Origin: Coturnix japonica
Lineage: Eukaryota > Chordata > Aves > Galliformes > Phasianidae
Assembly: GCF_001577835.2 (NCBI RefSeq)
Contig: NC_029543.1
Coordinates: 1,810,199 to 1,874,198 of the forward strand
Direction: 5' to 3'
DNA length: 64,000 nt
Part shown: one piece after another, positions 1 to 12,200 of the stretch
How the letters are laid out: every line of letters starts with the position of its first letter
How positions within the stretch are numbered: position 1 is the stretch's first letter
Program-made: the position numbers and the translations under genes
The notes under the pieces: model-generated
Told to the model about the DNA's origin: nothing
The model's input: only the letters and a program-made list of their open reading frames with translations
Database searches by the model: none

Positions 1-548
1 TCACTCAGAGGCTGGGATTTCACTGGCTACCTTCAGCTTTTCAGTCTATAAAACCCATCTGAATCTCCTGGTCTCACTCCAGCAGGGAACTGGGAACCTA
101 CAAAAATCTGCTGTCTGGTTCATCCTACTAGGAAATACCAACTCTACCAGAATGGATGGAGGAGTAAAACCTACTGGACATCAATGGAGAACCAAACAGG
201 ACAAACATTCCCACCAGAATGGGTGCAGGACCAAGGGGAACCTGATTAGAGAGGGGCTGCTTGCAGCCCATTGGCAGCAGGTACAGCTCTGTCCAGAAGT
301 CAGGCTGTTTTCATCTACCTTGGACAAACTCATAAGCTGGGGTGGTGAAAACAGTTCAAAGAGTCAGCCCTGACCAACCCCTTAATCTGGCTACAAGAAC
401 CATGCTACAGCATCCAGACATGCACACAGCAAGGCAGGCTTTCCCTACCCTGAACCAGTGCCTCCTGTCCCCATTTCGTGCCCTCGTGGCACAGTGGAGC
501 TGCAGAGATGTTGCCCAGGGGCTGCCTAAGGGAAGTGAAGTGCATTAC

Positions 549-2470
549 CTCCAGATGGCTTTGGTGGATGACTGGCTCTGTGTCATGCACTCCAGCAGTA
601 CAGCGTAGGAGTCCAGGTTGGGCCGCAGGCCGATGGACTCCAGCATGGAAAACAGTTGGATGACACGATGCAAGCAGCCCTGTGGATGAGAAGGGACGGA
701 GGATGTGGAAACAGACACCAGCAGCACCAAATTGCAGCTTCACACCCCTCTGCTCCATCTCCAGTTGAGTCACAACCTTAATATCCCACCCCTTTCCTCT
801 TCACAGAGCCATTTGGATCAATGGCCTTCCACAATGTGAGGCTCTTCCACCTGGGCCATCACACCTCTGACCTTGCAACTCAGAAAGCCAGGCACCAAAG
901 GGCCAATGACCAACCAAGACAAGGGCAGCAGAAGACCCCCATAGCTCCATACCTTTCTTGCCCAGCCACGCATCACGACGTTGTATGCATCAACATTCAA
1001 AAGCTTCCTTTTCGCGGGGTTGCTGTGATAAGATAGGAGCAACTTCTCAGCCTCCTCTGGCTGCTGTAAGTACAGGAGGCACTCAAGATTAGACTGGATG
1101 TTCTGCTGCATGATTTTGCGCTGGCTGCTCCTATCCTCATGCACACGTTGAGGCTTCAGTGCTTTCACATCTTGATTCATTTTTTCCACCCTGGGCTTAT
1201 GGCAGGTGTCAGCACTGCTGGGACCAGCATGGCTCTGGTTGCTGGAAGTACTTGCTGTAACCTTTGGGCTCTTCTGGCTCTTCTTGGATTTGACTTTGGT
1301 CTTTGTCTTTGCTTTCACCTTTGTCTTTACCTTCACCTTGACCTTGGGCTGGCCGTCTAGAGTCATCTGGGAGGCTGCAATAGACAACTTCTTCTCCACC
1401 TTCAGCTGCCGGACGTACATTTCCTTCTTCAGCTTTTCTGTCCAGCTGATGGACTGCGTGGGGACCAGGTGCTCCACTGCTGTGCTTGCATCCATTGCTT
1501 TCTGCAGTGCTTCCTGGTGCCTGTCACTCCGCAGCGGTGCCATTTCCACTTTGTTGATCGTCACCTCTGGGACGTTATTGGTTTGGAGCTGCTTCACTCG
1601 AGCTTTCAGCACTGCCACGAAACAACAGCCAGGGCACAGAGATAAAGAGACGTGAGACACAGCAGAAGACTGGATCCAACCCGAACACCTCAATTCTGCC
1701 TTGGGAATGAGGTTATAAAGAAGATCACACACAGTCTTCCTCCCTTCTTAATCCACCCCAGCAGCTCCCAGTGATCAGCTGCTCTGACCAAATCTTTCTG
1801 GGAACCTCCTTTGAACTGTGGTTTGTCACAGCATCCAGAGGAGCTAAAAACCAGCCCTATAAGGGTAAAAAGCACCAGCTCACACCTCCATCGAGCCAAA
1901 CCTCACTCTGGCTCAGATTAAAACAGCCTCCTATGCTCTAGGAACGACTTCTTCACAACCCCTTAAGACCAGCCTTCATTTGTATGGCAGCTCAATGCTC
2001 TCTATGGGCCTTGGGTTGGGAGCTCAGCAACTACCCCACAATCATTTCCAACCCCTATAAAGGATAATGAATGAAGGGGAGCCCTGCAGCTCCTGAAGGA
2101 TCCCCCTGCTCACCCTCCAGCAGCTCCGTCCTCTCACAGCCGCCATTTCTCGCCTTCTCCTTGGCGCTGGCCGAGCTGTAACACCTCAGGACGCTCCATG
2201 GGATCCCTATGGAAGAAAGAAGTGAGAGGAGGATCCCACCATCACAACAGGAACCCAATGGGACAACAGGGCCCTCGGCCTAGGCCCCAAGCGGCACCAC
2301 TCGCACCCTCCAGCCCCGCTCATACCCTGGCTGCACCCACCCTCTCGCTGCCCACCCCCAGCCCCATTCCAGCCCCATTCCAGCCCCATTCTGGCCCCAT
2401 TCCGACCCTCACCGCCGCCCCTCAGCCGGGCCGGGCCCAGCAGCGCCGCCCTCAGCCTCAGCAGCGCCAT
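549..2470 (-). CDS. POLRMT: Mitochondrial RNA polymerase, 5' (N-terminal) part; continues off the left edge
   Basis: Single-subunit, T7-like RNA polymerase that transcribes mitochondrial DNA. Only the N-terminal part is in the window. Coding exons on the minus strand: 2413-2470, 2114-2206, 953-1611 and 549-679, all with GT/AG borders and matching phases (1, 1, 0, 2). The start is the ATG at 2470; it opens an Arg/Leu-rich, acid-free leader (MALLRLRAALLGPARLRGG) running into RCYSSASA, a typical mitochondrial presequence. Exon 3 encodes the N-terminal extension, including a lysine-rich KVKVKTKVKAKTK stretch. The end of exon 3 and exon 4 (GLRPNLDSYAVLLECM) resemble the pentatricopeptide (PPR) repeats known in the family. 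The catalytic palm/fingers region would lie left of base 1. No further exon was recognised in 1-548, which I read as intron. Sits head-to-head with FGF22. Identity rests on the PPR segment, the presequence and the linkage order; fairly sure. Confidence 0.87.
2360..2405. repeat. Short 12-bp tandem repeat (CCCCATTCCAG) in POLRMT intron 1
   Basis: Three to four head-to-tail copies of a 12-bp unit reading AGCCCCATTCC. They lie in POLRMT intron 1, a few bases from the exon 1 splice donor at 2412-2411. Copies differ by one or two bases. Confidence 0.6.
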
Positions 2471-2503
2471 GCTGCCCCCACTACGCCGCCATGTCGTCTA
2501 CAC

Positions 2504-2515
2504 TGCGCAAGCGCG
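2504..2515. promoter_or_regulatory. NRF1-type binding site
   Basis: TGCGCAAGCGCG differs from the NRF1 palindrome (YGCGCAYGCGCR) at one position. It lies 34 bp upstream of the POLRMT start codon. Nuclear respiratory factor 1 is an established regulator of mitochondrial transcription genes, which fits this gene. Confidence 0.6.
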
Positions 2516-2528
2516 GCGCGCAGCCTGC

Positions 2529-2564
2529 GGGGAGCTGTAGTTCTATCCCATACTACAACTCCCA
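2529..2564. promoter_or_regulatory. Inverted pair of ZNF143-type (ACTACAnnTCCC) motifs
   Basis: ACTACAACTCCCA reads on the plus strand at 2552-2564, and ACTACAGCTCCCC reads on the minus strand at 2529-2541. They form a near-palindrome with a 10-bp spacer. Both follow the ACTAYRNNNCCC promoter motif bound by ZNF143/Staf. Binding here is inferred from the motif only. Confidence 0.55.
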
Positions 2565-3067
2565 CAATGCACCGCCACCTATTTCCGCTTGGTGGCCACT
2601 AGTCGGGCGGTGCGACCCGACGGGGCGGGTTCGGATCCCGGCACGGCGCGTTGCGGGCACGGAACGGGGACGGCCCGGTTCGGTTCGGTTCGGTTCGTAC
2701 ACTGAGCGTTCCTACAGCCGTGATGCTGCTCGGAGAACCGGGAGGAGACCACAGGGCTGAGCTGTCCGCACCTACGGGGAAACCGAACCCTCAAAGCGGG
2801 ACCGGAGGATGCGAAACGGACCGGGAGCGAAACGGACCGGGAGCGGACCGGGACACGGATACAGCCGTCGGGTTACCCCAACCCCAACCCCATTCACATG
2901 GATTTATGAATGAGAGACCCCGCCCCTCGGCCCCGCCCCCCCCATCCGCCCATTGACCGTCGTTTCTGCCGCCCGTACCGTCGGTGCCGCTCTCCGGTGA
3001 CCGCGGCCATGACCCGGAGCTTCGGAACGACTCGTTGTCCCCCACCGCCCACCCGGCACCCACCGCC

Positions 3068-6025
3068 ATGAGGAGCGGGGGACCCGCCGCTTTCGCCGCC
3101 TGCCTCGCTGGGGCGCTCGCTGTGTTGGCGGGGCCGGGATCGGGCAGCTCTATCTGGGGTGGTCGGCGACCCCCCCGGAGCTACGGGCATCTGGAAGGAG
3201 ACGTGCGGTGCCGGCGGCTTTTCTCCGCTACACGGTTCTTCTTGAGCATCGACGGCGGCGGTGGAGTGGAGGGGACGCGCTGGAGGGAGCGGCCGGGCAG
3301 TGAGTGGGGTCGGGGTCGGGATGGGTGACGGGGCCGGGGCCGCCCCTTCCTCAATGGGTCCCGGAGCTGAACCCCGACGGCGAGAGCCGGGAGAGCCGGG
3401 TCCCATTGTGTCGCTATTTTCCAGCCTCGCCGCTTTAGAGTGGAGTCAGGGGCTGTGCTGTATCTTCCACGGGTCCCGGAGTTGGTTCAGCTCTGTCCGA
3501 AGCCGCCGGACCCCTCTGCCCCACGGGCTCAAGCTGGAAGCTGCTGGTGCACTGACACTGCTGTCCTCCAGGGACCCGGTGGCACTTTACCAGCGTCAGT
3601 GGGGACCTGGGGGTCTCATCCCCTCATCTAATACCATCAGCAGATAACTGTCTGCATCTGGGGTCATCTTCATCCAGAGTGGGTCTGGGGGGATCCATCC
3701 CCATCATTCCCCATCAGTGTCTTGGAAAGGAGTAGGGCTGAGGAAGAGGAAGGTTGGAGAGGCCATGAGTGAAGGGGACCACAGGGTGTCCTATTGCAGT
3801 CAGAGCTGCTGGAGGCATTTAGGAGCAGTGCAGGTCCCTGTGAGCAGCCTGGGGTCTGCATTGTATTGCTCAGCCTAATAGAGTCCAAGCCCTGCAAGCA
3901 AGGATTCAGTTGGGACAGCACACTGATGAAGTACAACCCAAGAGCACAGTCCACCTATGTCTCACATCAGAGAGGATGTCACCCACCTTGCTGTGCTCAG
4001 CTGCAATGGGAAGGAGCCCGGCCCAAGTGGGACAGCAGCTCATGGGGAACCCTGTTGTGGTACCAAGAGCTGCTGGGAGCCCGACCAGGCACGCTGCCAG
4101 TTCCCCCACGCCTTCCCTTGGTCGTGTGGCAATAGGACCTGGCAGGCTCCAGGCTGTCACATCAGGCTCACTCTGGTTATTGGAACTGAAGATAACCTGT
4201 GCCTGGGTTGGGCTCGGGTTCTGCTCCCCAGCCCTCCTTGCAGCCACCAGCCCAGCCCTACCAGTGGCTGGAATTGGGCTTCCCCTCCTTGTGCCCCACA
4301 CCTGGAGCCTTGTGATGGGATAAGGGCTGCTTCCTTGGCCCCATACAGCCTGCATGGAGCTGAGCACTCATCAGCAAAGCCTGGCTCTGCCCTACTGAGC
4401 ACCGGGAATAGCAAAGTGGGGTTATTTTTAGAGAAGCAAAAGTCCTTTGGTATAAATAGCAGCAGCTCCAGACAGCGATAAACTGAGATGGATTTGCAGG
4501 CATTTTCTCAACCTTTCCCCACAGCTGCCTGTTAATGGCTTTGCTGTGCTGGGACGTGCTGGACCACACCACATTGTGCTGGTGGCTGGGCTGAACATCC
4601 CCCTCAGTATCATCCTGTAGCACTCAGCACTGAGCTCTGCACAGCATTCAGCTTGTCCTTGTGCCATATCCAGCCCCATCCTCTCCCAATAGCATCACAG
4701 TGGCCCCATGGAGGCGATGGCTCAGCCTGCGGTGGGTGGGTGAGGCTTTGCAGAAGACCCTACCCAGAGGCTGTGGCACTATATGAGCCAGCTGAAGCCT
4801 CTGCGTGTCCTCATCCACATCAGTGTGTTAATGGGGCTCCCCATGTACAGCAGGGATGGGGTCAGGCTGATGGCTCTCGTTGAAGCAGAGGAAGAGGGGG
4901 AGGAAGAATCCAGAGAGTTCCTGGCATTGCTCTGGGTGTTTCCACGCTAAAATCTACCTGGTCTGACCACATGCCTTTCCCATTAGCGGCTCTGACCGAG
5001 ATCCACGGGCTGGGTGCACGCACCTTTAGTCTGCTGTGGGGCCAAGCCCAGGGCTGCTGCATCCTGCAGTCCCCACCCAGGTCCCTATATCGGTGCTGGT
5101 CCCAGCCAGGCGAGCAGCACCCCCAGCAATGGGATGGATGGTCTAAGAGCTGGGCTGAGTCCTTGGAGCTTCACAGCCATGTGTTGGGCAGAGGCTCAGC
5201 TGCTGATTGAGGGAGAACAACAGTGAGTTGAGCAGGGGGCAAAGGCTGACAGTTACTTCCAGGCACGTGGAGCTGCAGCTTGGCCTTATTCCAGCAGAGC
5301 TCTGCTCCCAGGGGCAGATGGGCACAAGGGAGGATGAGAATAAAGGGCAAACCCTCCTGGATGATGGGGTTCTCCCTCCAACACGCAGCCCTTGCTCCAT
5401 CAGGACAGCATCCATCCATCTGTTCACCTCCCCTGCTCCTGCACCGGGTCTCAGCGGCACTTTGTGGGGTCGACGGTCCCTTTGTGGGCAGCAGGGGAAG
5501 GGTCCATCCAGGAGGTGGCCCATCCATCTCACAGCATCACTTCTATGTCCCTCAGGCATCGTCGAGATCCGGTCGGTGCGTGTCGGCGTTGTGGCCATCA
5601 GGGCGGTGCACACCGGCTTCTACCTGGCCATGAACAAGCGGGGGCAGCTCTATGGGTCGGTAGGTCAGGCACTTCAATTCAAGGCATTGGAGGTGCAGGG
5701 CAAAGCCGGAACGGGGTGGGGGTATCCTGCACCTAGTGGGGCTGGTACCCATATTGTACCCCCTACATCCCATAAGGGATGGCACCTGCGGAGCCCTCAC
5801 CCTGCTCACCCCCCTTCCCTCCTCTATCAGAAGGAATTCAGCCCCAACTGCAAGTTCACGGAGCGCATTGAGGAGAACGGCTACAACACCTACGCCTCGC
5901 TGCGCTGGCGGCACCGGGGTCGCCCCATGTTCCTCTCTCTCAATAGCAAAGGGAGGCCGCGGAGAGGGGGCAAGACGAGCCGGCAGCATCTCTCCACTCA
6001 TTTCCTCCCCATGCTCGTCAGCTGA
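3068..6025 (+). CDS. FGF22: Fibroblast growth factor 22
   Basis: Secreted FGF of the FGF7/10/22 subfamily; it signals through FGFR2b/FGFR1b and in mammals is a presynaptic organiser and hair-follicle factor. Exons 3068-3299, 5556-5659 and 5831-6025 (stop TGA 6023-6025) give 176 aa in three coding exons, the usual FGF layout. The chosen ATG (3068) opens a hydrophobic signal peptide (about residues 1-26); an in-frame upstream ATG at 2984 would put a hydrophilic stretch before it and is disfavoured. The beta-trefoil core is clear: [19 protein letters not shown], then [48 protein letters not shown] and the C-terminal HFLPMLVS. The YNTYAS and GFYLAMN blocks and the ending in LVS match FGF22 better than FGF7 or FGF10, and linkage to POLRMT and RNF126 supports it. 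Intron 1 (3300-5555) shows no other coding signal. Confidence 0.93.
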
Positions 6026-6300
6026 GCCCCGCAATGTGGCTCCTGGACTGTCCTGTAGTCCCTCCCCTGGAGGGGGGGAAGGCTACTTCATCTATGTACA
6101 TATCTATCTATATTGCTATTTATTGGTTTGTTTTATAAGTCAGTGCGTAGAGCCACGCTGGGGCTCTGCTTGGTGTCCCTCTATGTGTCCAAAGTGAGAC
6201 ACACACACCGTGAATGGAAATGCATCCCATCCTGCTGACAGCATCTCTGCAATGGGGAGAGCAGCTGTGGGATGTGTTTGGTGTCTGAGCACTCGTGGAA

Positions 6301-6306
6301 ATTAAA
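6301..6306 (+). terminator. FGF22 poly(A) signal (ATTAAA)
   Basis: ATTAAA about 275 bp after the FGF22 stop codon, followed by a GT-rich stretch (GTGTTCATGG). It is the first plausible cleavage signal downstream, so the 3' UTR would run from 6026 to about 6325. Confidence 0.55.
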
Positions 6307-6329
6307 GCTGTGTTCATGGCAAGGGGCAG

Positions 6330-8570
6330 CAAGTCGTGGCAGTGCGATGCTGGTGCTCGTGAGCTCATTCAGGTGCTGCCCTGGGTTGTGAGATTATAGA
6401 CCTTGACATCCATCCTACCCTACAACTGAGTGTGTGGGTAAGGACATGCTCAGCCCTAAATCTAACCTTAAGGAGAAGCAGCAAGTGGTGTTTTAGGGAT
6501 GGAATAAGTGGAAATGGCTGTGGGAGGGGAGAGCCCTGGATGTCAGGCTGCTGTGGGGCGAAGGTGCATGAAGTGAGATGAGGGAATGGCACAACTGCAT
6601 CCCGGATGAGCATCCCCTGTGGTCCCACTCCATTCCCTTCCAGCAGATGGGGATGGAGCTGGGTACTGGGAGGTGATTCTGAGAGCATCACAGCCAGAAA
6701 TAGTGCCCGTTCCTGCAGTGCCTGCTGAGCATCGCTGTGAGAGGCACCGCAGCGTGGTCACTGTGTCACATCAGATGTGAGCGATGGCCCGAGCTCAAAC
6801 CACCAAACTCGTTCCATTTCTTACCAAACCAGCTCCCAACGAGCCTGTGGCAGGAGGGAGCAACCGCTGCAGCAACTGCTGGGACTGCAGTGGGCACCAG
6901 ACCCCGACCCCAGGAGCTGCAGCACCCATATGAACCCACTGCATCCATTTGAAGCCCACCTCGAGCATCTCACACAGACCCAAAATGCACCAGGATCTCC
7001 TGCCTCTGGGATCTATCACCACCTGCTCCTGAGCCTGGGATCCCAGCAGCAGAAGCTCCTGGCTCGACCTCTGGCTCAAGATGAGCCCTTACCCTGATAT
7101 ACCAGTCCTGAGATAAACCCTTGTCCCAGAGGCATCCGCCTGCGAGATCAAAGCAGCTGCAGCCTGGTTGAGCTGGCAGAGCCAATGACAAAAACATTCC
7201 AGGGCAATGGCTCAGTGCCTGCAGTGCCTCCTCACTGCCAGCCCCCATTTGGCAAATGGCACTGCACTGTTTCCTCCAGCAAACCTTCCCCTTTTATTCT
7301 GAAAGGCTTCAAGAAATGCCACACCGCCTTCCCCCTCACTATAAGGAGTTACAGCCCTTCATAGGAAGCTCTGGGACGTGGGCAGTTCTGCTCAGTGCTG
7401 GATCCTCATTGATTTACCCCATGGTTCTGCCACCGTGAGCCCATTCTGTGACAGCAGCAGGGCAGAGTCCGGCTGTCCCTGCAGGGTCAGCAGCTCCTCC
7501 ATGCCTTTTCCTGCTGTGCTCCCATCAGCCACATCTGAGCTCCTGCATTTGAGTCATCAAAGAGACAAACAAGTGCAAGAGCTTAAGGTAGGCGTTGGGA
7601 CAGCTGGGTCACCAGCACACAGCTGCATAGGGCAGGGGCAGCTGCCTGTAGCTGGCACTGCACAAGGCTGGGCTGCCCTTGGCAAAGCTGGCCCAGCTCT
7701 TTCTATGCTCAGCCACCAGGAGACCCAGCCTTCTGGATATGCATCCATCCCAGAATAGCATGGGTGTGGAAAATAAGACCACAACAGCATTCCCAAATCA
7801 CCTGATACAAAGTGTGGGCTGCACAACACCTCCACCAACACCAGGATGAGGGAGATCCATCATCTGCCTTAAATCCCTGCAATAGAAGAAGCAGCAGCTC
7901 ATAACTCACACAGCCCAATGCTTCCCAAAGCACTCACTGCATGGTGACACGCAGCAAGGAGTCTGGTTTGTCCCCACCTCAGCCCAGGTAAGTCAATGCC
8001 ACCTCTGGTCACATTCTTCTCATTCTCTGACCCACAGCTCTGTCACAAAGTGTCAAACACACACCCAGGTATTTCGTCTCTCTCTCCTTTTTTACTTTTA
8101 ATCAGCTGTATTTTAAGTAACTTTGAAATACATTTTTTCTCTCTCTCTCTCTCTCTCTCTCCTCTCCAAAACAAAAAAATCTTGTTTTTCCTGTCTATTA
8201 TTTGATCACAATGAGATTTGGCTGGTCCTTGCTCTGATTCACACCCAGTCCTGATATTAACAGTGGGGGAAAAAGAATCTATTCAGAACTGCAACGGGGA
8301 GATGTAAAAAATACCAAAAGGACCAGGCAAGTCTGTTTGTTAGTCCCAATCCTGCAGCCAGCCCCTCAACAACCCATAGGCTGATGATGCACATAGGGGT
8401 ATTGGCCATATTGAAGCCTGGAGCTCCCAGCATAGCTGCATTCAGTATGCAAGGAGGGCTTGGACAAGCCCAGCCTGCCCTTGGGTGAAACCAGGCTGCT
8501 CAACACAGCAGTCTCTGGAGACCTTACCCTGTAGTATTCCTTAAAATCATGCATAACGTCTCATTGAGCT
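6330..8570. other. Intergenic interval between FGF22 and RNF126 3' ends
   Basis: Tail-to-tail interval of about 2.2 kb. I see no convincing exon, no RNA gene and no clear transposon. It contains a (CT)n run at about 8139-8160. The longer open frames here are typical of GC-rich noise. Confidence 0.5.
8139..8160. repeat. (CT)n microsatellite
   Basis: About eleven CT dinucleotides in a row, in a T-rich context downstream of RNF126. Confidence 0.85.
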
Positions 8571-8580
8571 GAAACGTCCA

Positions 8581-8586
8581 TTTATT
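8581..8586 (-). terminator. RNF126 distal poly(A) signal (AATAAA)
   Basis: AATAAA on the minus strand (plus TTTATT), 660 bp beyond the stop codon. A second AATAAA at 9021-9026 lies 220 bp beyond the stop and could give a shorter 3' UTR. Confidence 0.5.
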
Positions 8587-9020
8587 TCAACAGCAGTAAT
8601 AATTTAAAATTATAAAAACCCCCTTTTTTTCAGTGTTGAGTAGCGGAAGGTTGTAAAGAAAAAATGGGACTCGAGATGAAGGGGAAGGGGAAGGATAAAC
8701 GGGGTCTGTTTCAAGAGTTCATTTGCTCAGTGACAACTATTTGCCCTCCCCAGCTGAAGATGCTGGGAGGGAGGCAGTATCATTATGCTTTCATTCTTAA
8801 AAGATTTCAATCTCCAAAGCAGAAGAGATGATATCTAAGGGGAGGAGGAGGAGGAGGAAAAGCAATCAAATAAAAAGGAATCTCAAATTCAAGACCTTAC
8901 AAACAACCTTTCCGTTCCGAATTGCAACCACCAGCTCGGTGCTTTAGGATTCCCCATCTGTGGAGCACTGCAGCCTTTTTCACTGCAATTGGTAAAAGTC
9001 CACGTGGCAAAGGGATGAAT

Positions 9021-9026
9021 TTTATT
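9021..9026 (-). terminator. RNF126 possible proximal poly(A) signal (AATAAA)
   Basis: AATAAA on the minus strand in the 3' UTR of RNF126. It is a candidate alternative end; which is used cannot be told from sequence. Confidence 0.4.
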
Positions 9027-9247
9027 AACAGAGCTCTTTCCCCATGACAGAACTTGAGGCTTCTCATCTCTGAAGGATCCAGAGTCTCCGTGTCTTCAGA
9101 ACTCAAAAGGGAATTCTGGGGGTGCTGCTTCCCCCCCCCTTGCTACCCTCCCCTTGCTCTGCTCTGGAAGCCCCTTTTGCTGCTTATGTTGGCTGGGGAA
9201 GGAAGGATAATGGACAGGGCCCCAGGGACAGAGGGTTGGATTAAGAT

Positions 9248-12200
9248 TCATGAGTTGTTCGATGAGTTTTCGTTACTTGGTGAGCTGGAAGAAGAGGAGG
9301 AGGATGATGATGAGAAGTTCATCCCTGTGAGTCCAGGGGGGTTTGTAGCAGTGTTTTGTCCACTGAGGCTCTTCCGACACACAGGACACGTGTCATGCTA
9401 TGGAGAGCAGACAGAAAGCAAAGCATTCATAAGGGAAACTGGATTAGAAACCATACAGGAGAAGCTGTCAAGGCAAAGGACAAAGATTACACTCCTGTTC
9501 ATGCTTAGGCCTCATCATGAGGGTGTAAAAAACATTCACAAAGCAGAGAAGTACCACCAGAAAACATCCAAGTGCTACAAAACCCAAGAGAGCCACACAA
9601 GAAGGCACTAACCTGCTCCAGCCAAGGGACTATACAGCTGTTGTGGAATAGGTGATTGCAAGGTAACTGTCGGACATTTTCCCCAACTGTATAGTCTTCT
9701 TTACACACAGGGCACTCTAACCCAGAATCTGTGTTGTAAATGGAAAGCAAAACACAGCTGAAGAATCAAGCAGAAAACAAAGTACCTGATCACCCTGAGA
9801 AAGTGACCCCATCACCTTCTCCCTTTACCCTCCCAAACAGCTCTTGTGGTTTCTGTCTGCTTCACTGCTTCATCTTTGCAAGGGGAAAAAGATGCTGCTT
9901 TGTATTCCCTACCACCATTGTTACCCCTTTCACTGTCTTGGGTTTGCAGTGCTGTTCCCTTCCTCACAGCACCGCCATACAAAACATGTTCAATGAACTG
10001 ATGCACGTACGCATACATGTACCTGTAACAAAGCATCCAGTGTTTGATTTGGGTCTCTTCAACCAATAAACTCTCATCCAGCTCACAGTAAAGCCTGGCA
10101 GAGCTGTCAGCACATCCCAGCACAGAGCTGCAGCCCTGCCCATCAGCGTGCATGTGCTTTTTCAACTCTATTCACACTGAATTCTTTGGACCAGACAGTT
10201 TGCCTCCCCAGGGCAAATCCAACCAGTCCACTCTGCCCTTTCCTTTGCATAAGTATAACAGAGAGCAATAATTCCAGCTTTCTCCCCACATTGAGCTGTT
10301 TTAGACCTCAAAGGTGTTAACAGACTAAGTTAAAAAGCGCAAGAAAGTGTTAAACAGAGCTTTTCACAGACCTCTTTGTGAACAGTTCGCTGGAAGAGAT
10401 ATACACACCTACGTGTTCCTGTGTGATCTGTACCGTGGGGAGGGCCTGGATCTTTTCTTTGTCTGCTGGTGGTGGTCCAGTGTTTTCAAACTGATTTAGT
10501 AACTGAAAAAACAATAGGCCACAGAAAGCAGAATGATGTGAGCTCAGCAGCATGCAGAAATCTCTTCATTTACCAATCCAGGGCACTTGAATCCAGCCTC
10601 CCCTGTGCTATGGACCTCATCTCCCATCCCACACCTACAGTGGTTTGTTCCTGCTGCAGCACAACAGGTGCTGACAACTTAGGAAGAACCTGGGAGAACC
10701 CCGAGGCTCCATTATAGCGCTAATTTTACCTGTGTAATAATTGCATCCAGGCCGTTAGCACCCCAGGCATAGTCCATTGGATTTGAATGCAAGACTCCCC
10801 TTTAAGAATAAGAACGACAATTAAATACAGGCAGAAGTATGAGCAGAACCTCACAAGGAACAGCTGAGCTTCAACTCACCAAGGACCAAGTCCTAAGTTT
10901 GGTATTGTTGTAGGTGCAATAATTCCATTGACCAGCTGCTGAATGATTCTGAAAGACAAGAAAACCAGGATTAAACAGGAATCTGTGTCTGCTCATTCCT
11001 AGCTCAGAAGTCTGACTGGCTCTTCATTGACAAAGAGAAGACTGAAGGCTTTATCCAGATGGAAGTTCTGACAGAAACAGTAAGAGTGTCTACAGGATGC
11101 TTTTAAAGGAACTGAAGTCTTAGTTTCTAGAGGTTCATGTTGTTTTTTCCTCACAACTATTAGGATATTTTTGCAATATCCAGCGATGACCAGGAAATGC
11201 TTTCTTAATGTGTGCTGGAGGGTCAAACCTCCCAGCCTCACTGCAGCTTAGGTTGATGTGCTCAGGTAGAAAAGCCCCTAAAACTCAAGGCGAGAGCTCA
11301 TCAGGCTGAGCAGAACCCTGACCATCCAGAAGCATTAACTCACAGAGGACAGAGCTGGGCATGCAAGCAGAACACTCACACCACACAGCTGTACCTATGA
11401 GCAACCTTACGCATTAAACAGAGGAGGAAGAAACAAAGGATGATTTGCAGTGAACTCATCAGTGGAAAAACAACAAGGCTTTCTGCACAAGAGCCCCAAT
11501 AGCTGTTCTTACCCCTCCAGTGTGGGAACACCCTCGTGCCTGCCAGCAGCACGCCGTGTGGCAAGACGAGCCCTGGGCTGCCTCGCTCCGTACCGGTGCC
11601 GGGACTGATGCTCTCTCTCCCTCCTGTTCTCAGAGTCTCTGTTGTCTTCTGACTGAACATTGGACCCAAATGGAATCTCAAAGCCATCATCAAAAATCCC
11701 AAAGGCAAACTGGCCATAGCCCTGTGGCAAAGTGAACAAGTGCTGATCCACGTTCTGGAAGGGAGAGAATTTGAGAGTAGATTGTGATGAGAACAGAAAT
11801 AGATCGACTTTGCAGTCTTTCACCAGCCTCTCAACTATGACTTGTATCTTCAGAGCCCTCGCTTGATACAGGTGCCCAGTGCATGCTCAGAAGTAGCTGA
11901 AGGAGGAACAGAAACTCAGACCTTCCCTGGTTTCTCTGTAGCTGCTGTATGCTACTGCATAGCAAAATGCCAGCCAGCTCTCTAAATCCCAGCTTAGCCC
12001 CCCCCCTCCCCCCCACATAACAATATGAAGCTGCAGATGATGGTCCTATCAAAAATATTATGTGCAGAGATTTCAGGAGCAGCACGTGGATGCCATTAAT
12101 ACCTCCTCCCCCATATTTAGTCAAAATCGAGGGAACATATAAGCAATACTCTAATGGAAAGACACATTGATTCAATGGCAAGAGAGAAAACCTTTGAAGA

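Larger units (their letters stand above)
2471..3067. promoter_or_regulatory. Head-to-head POLRMT / FGF22 promoter region (CpG-rich)
   Basis: About 600 bp separate the POLRMT start codon (minus) from the FGF22 start codon (plus), and the whole stretch is CpG-rich. It holds an NRF1-like site, TGCGCAAGCGCG, at 2504-2515, and two ZNF143-type motifs in inverted orientation (2529-2541 and 2552-2564), all close to POLRMT. NRF1 and ZNF143 are known activators of nuclear genes for mitochondrial and housekeeping functions. A short GGTTC pentamer run lies at about 2676-2697. No TATA box was seen. Transcription start sites are not visible from sequence. Confidence 0.65.

Noticed and set aside
1-548. A further POLRMT exon or an independent gene at the left edge
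   Set aside because: No minus-strand segment with matching phase 2 acceptor and POLRMT-like sequence was found. Open frames here lack domains.
2984-3067. Upstream in-frame ATG for FGF22
   Set aside because: It would add 28 hydrophilic residues ahead of the signal peptide. The ATG at 3068 gives a proper signal sequence.
5207-5830. Open frame extending far upstream of FGF22 exon 3 on the plus strand
   Set aside because: Only 5831-6025 is FGF22 coding. The upstream part is intron, and the true exon 2 (5556-5659) is read in a different frame.
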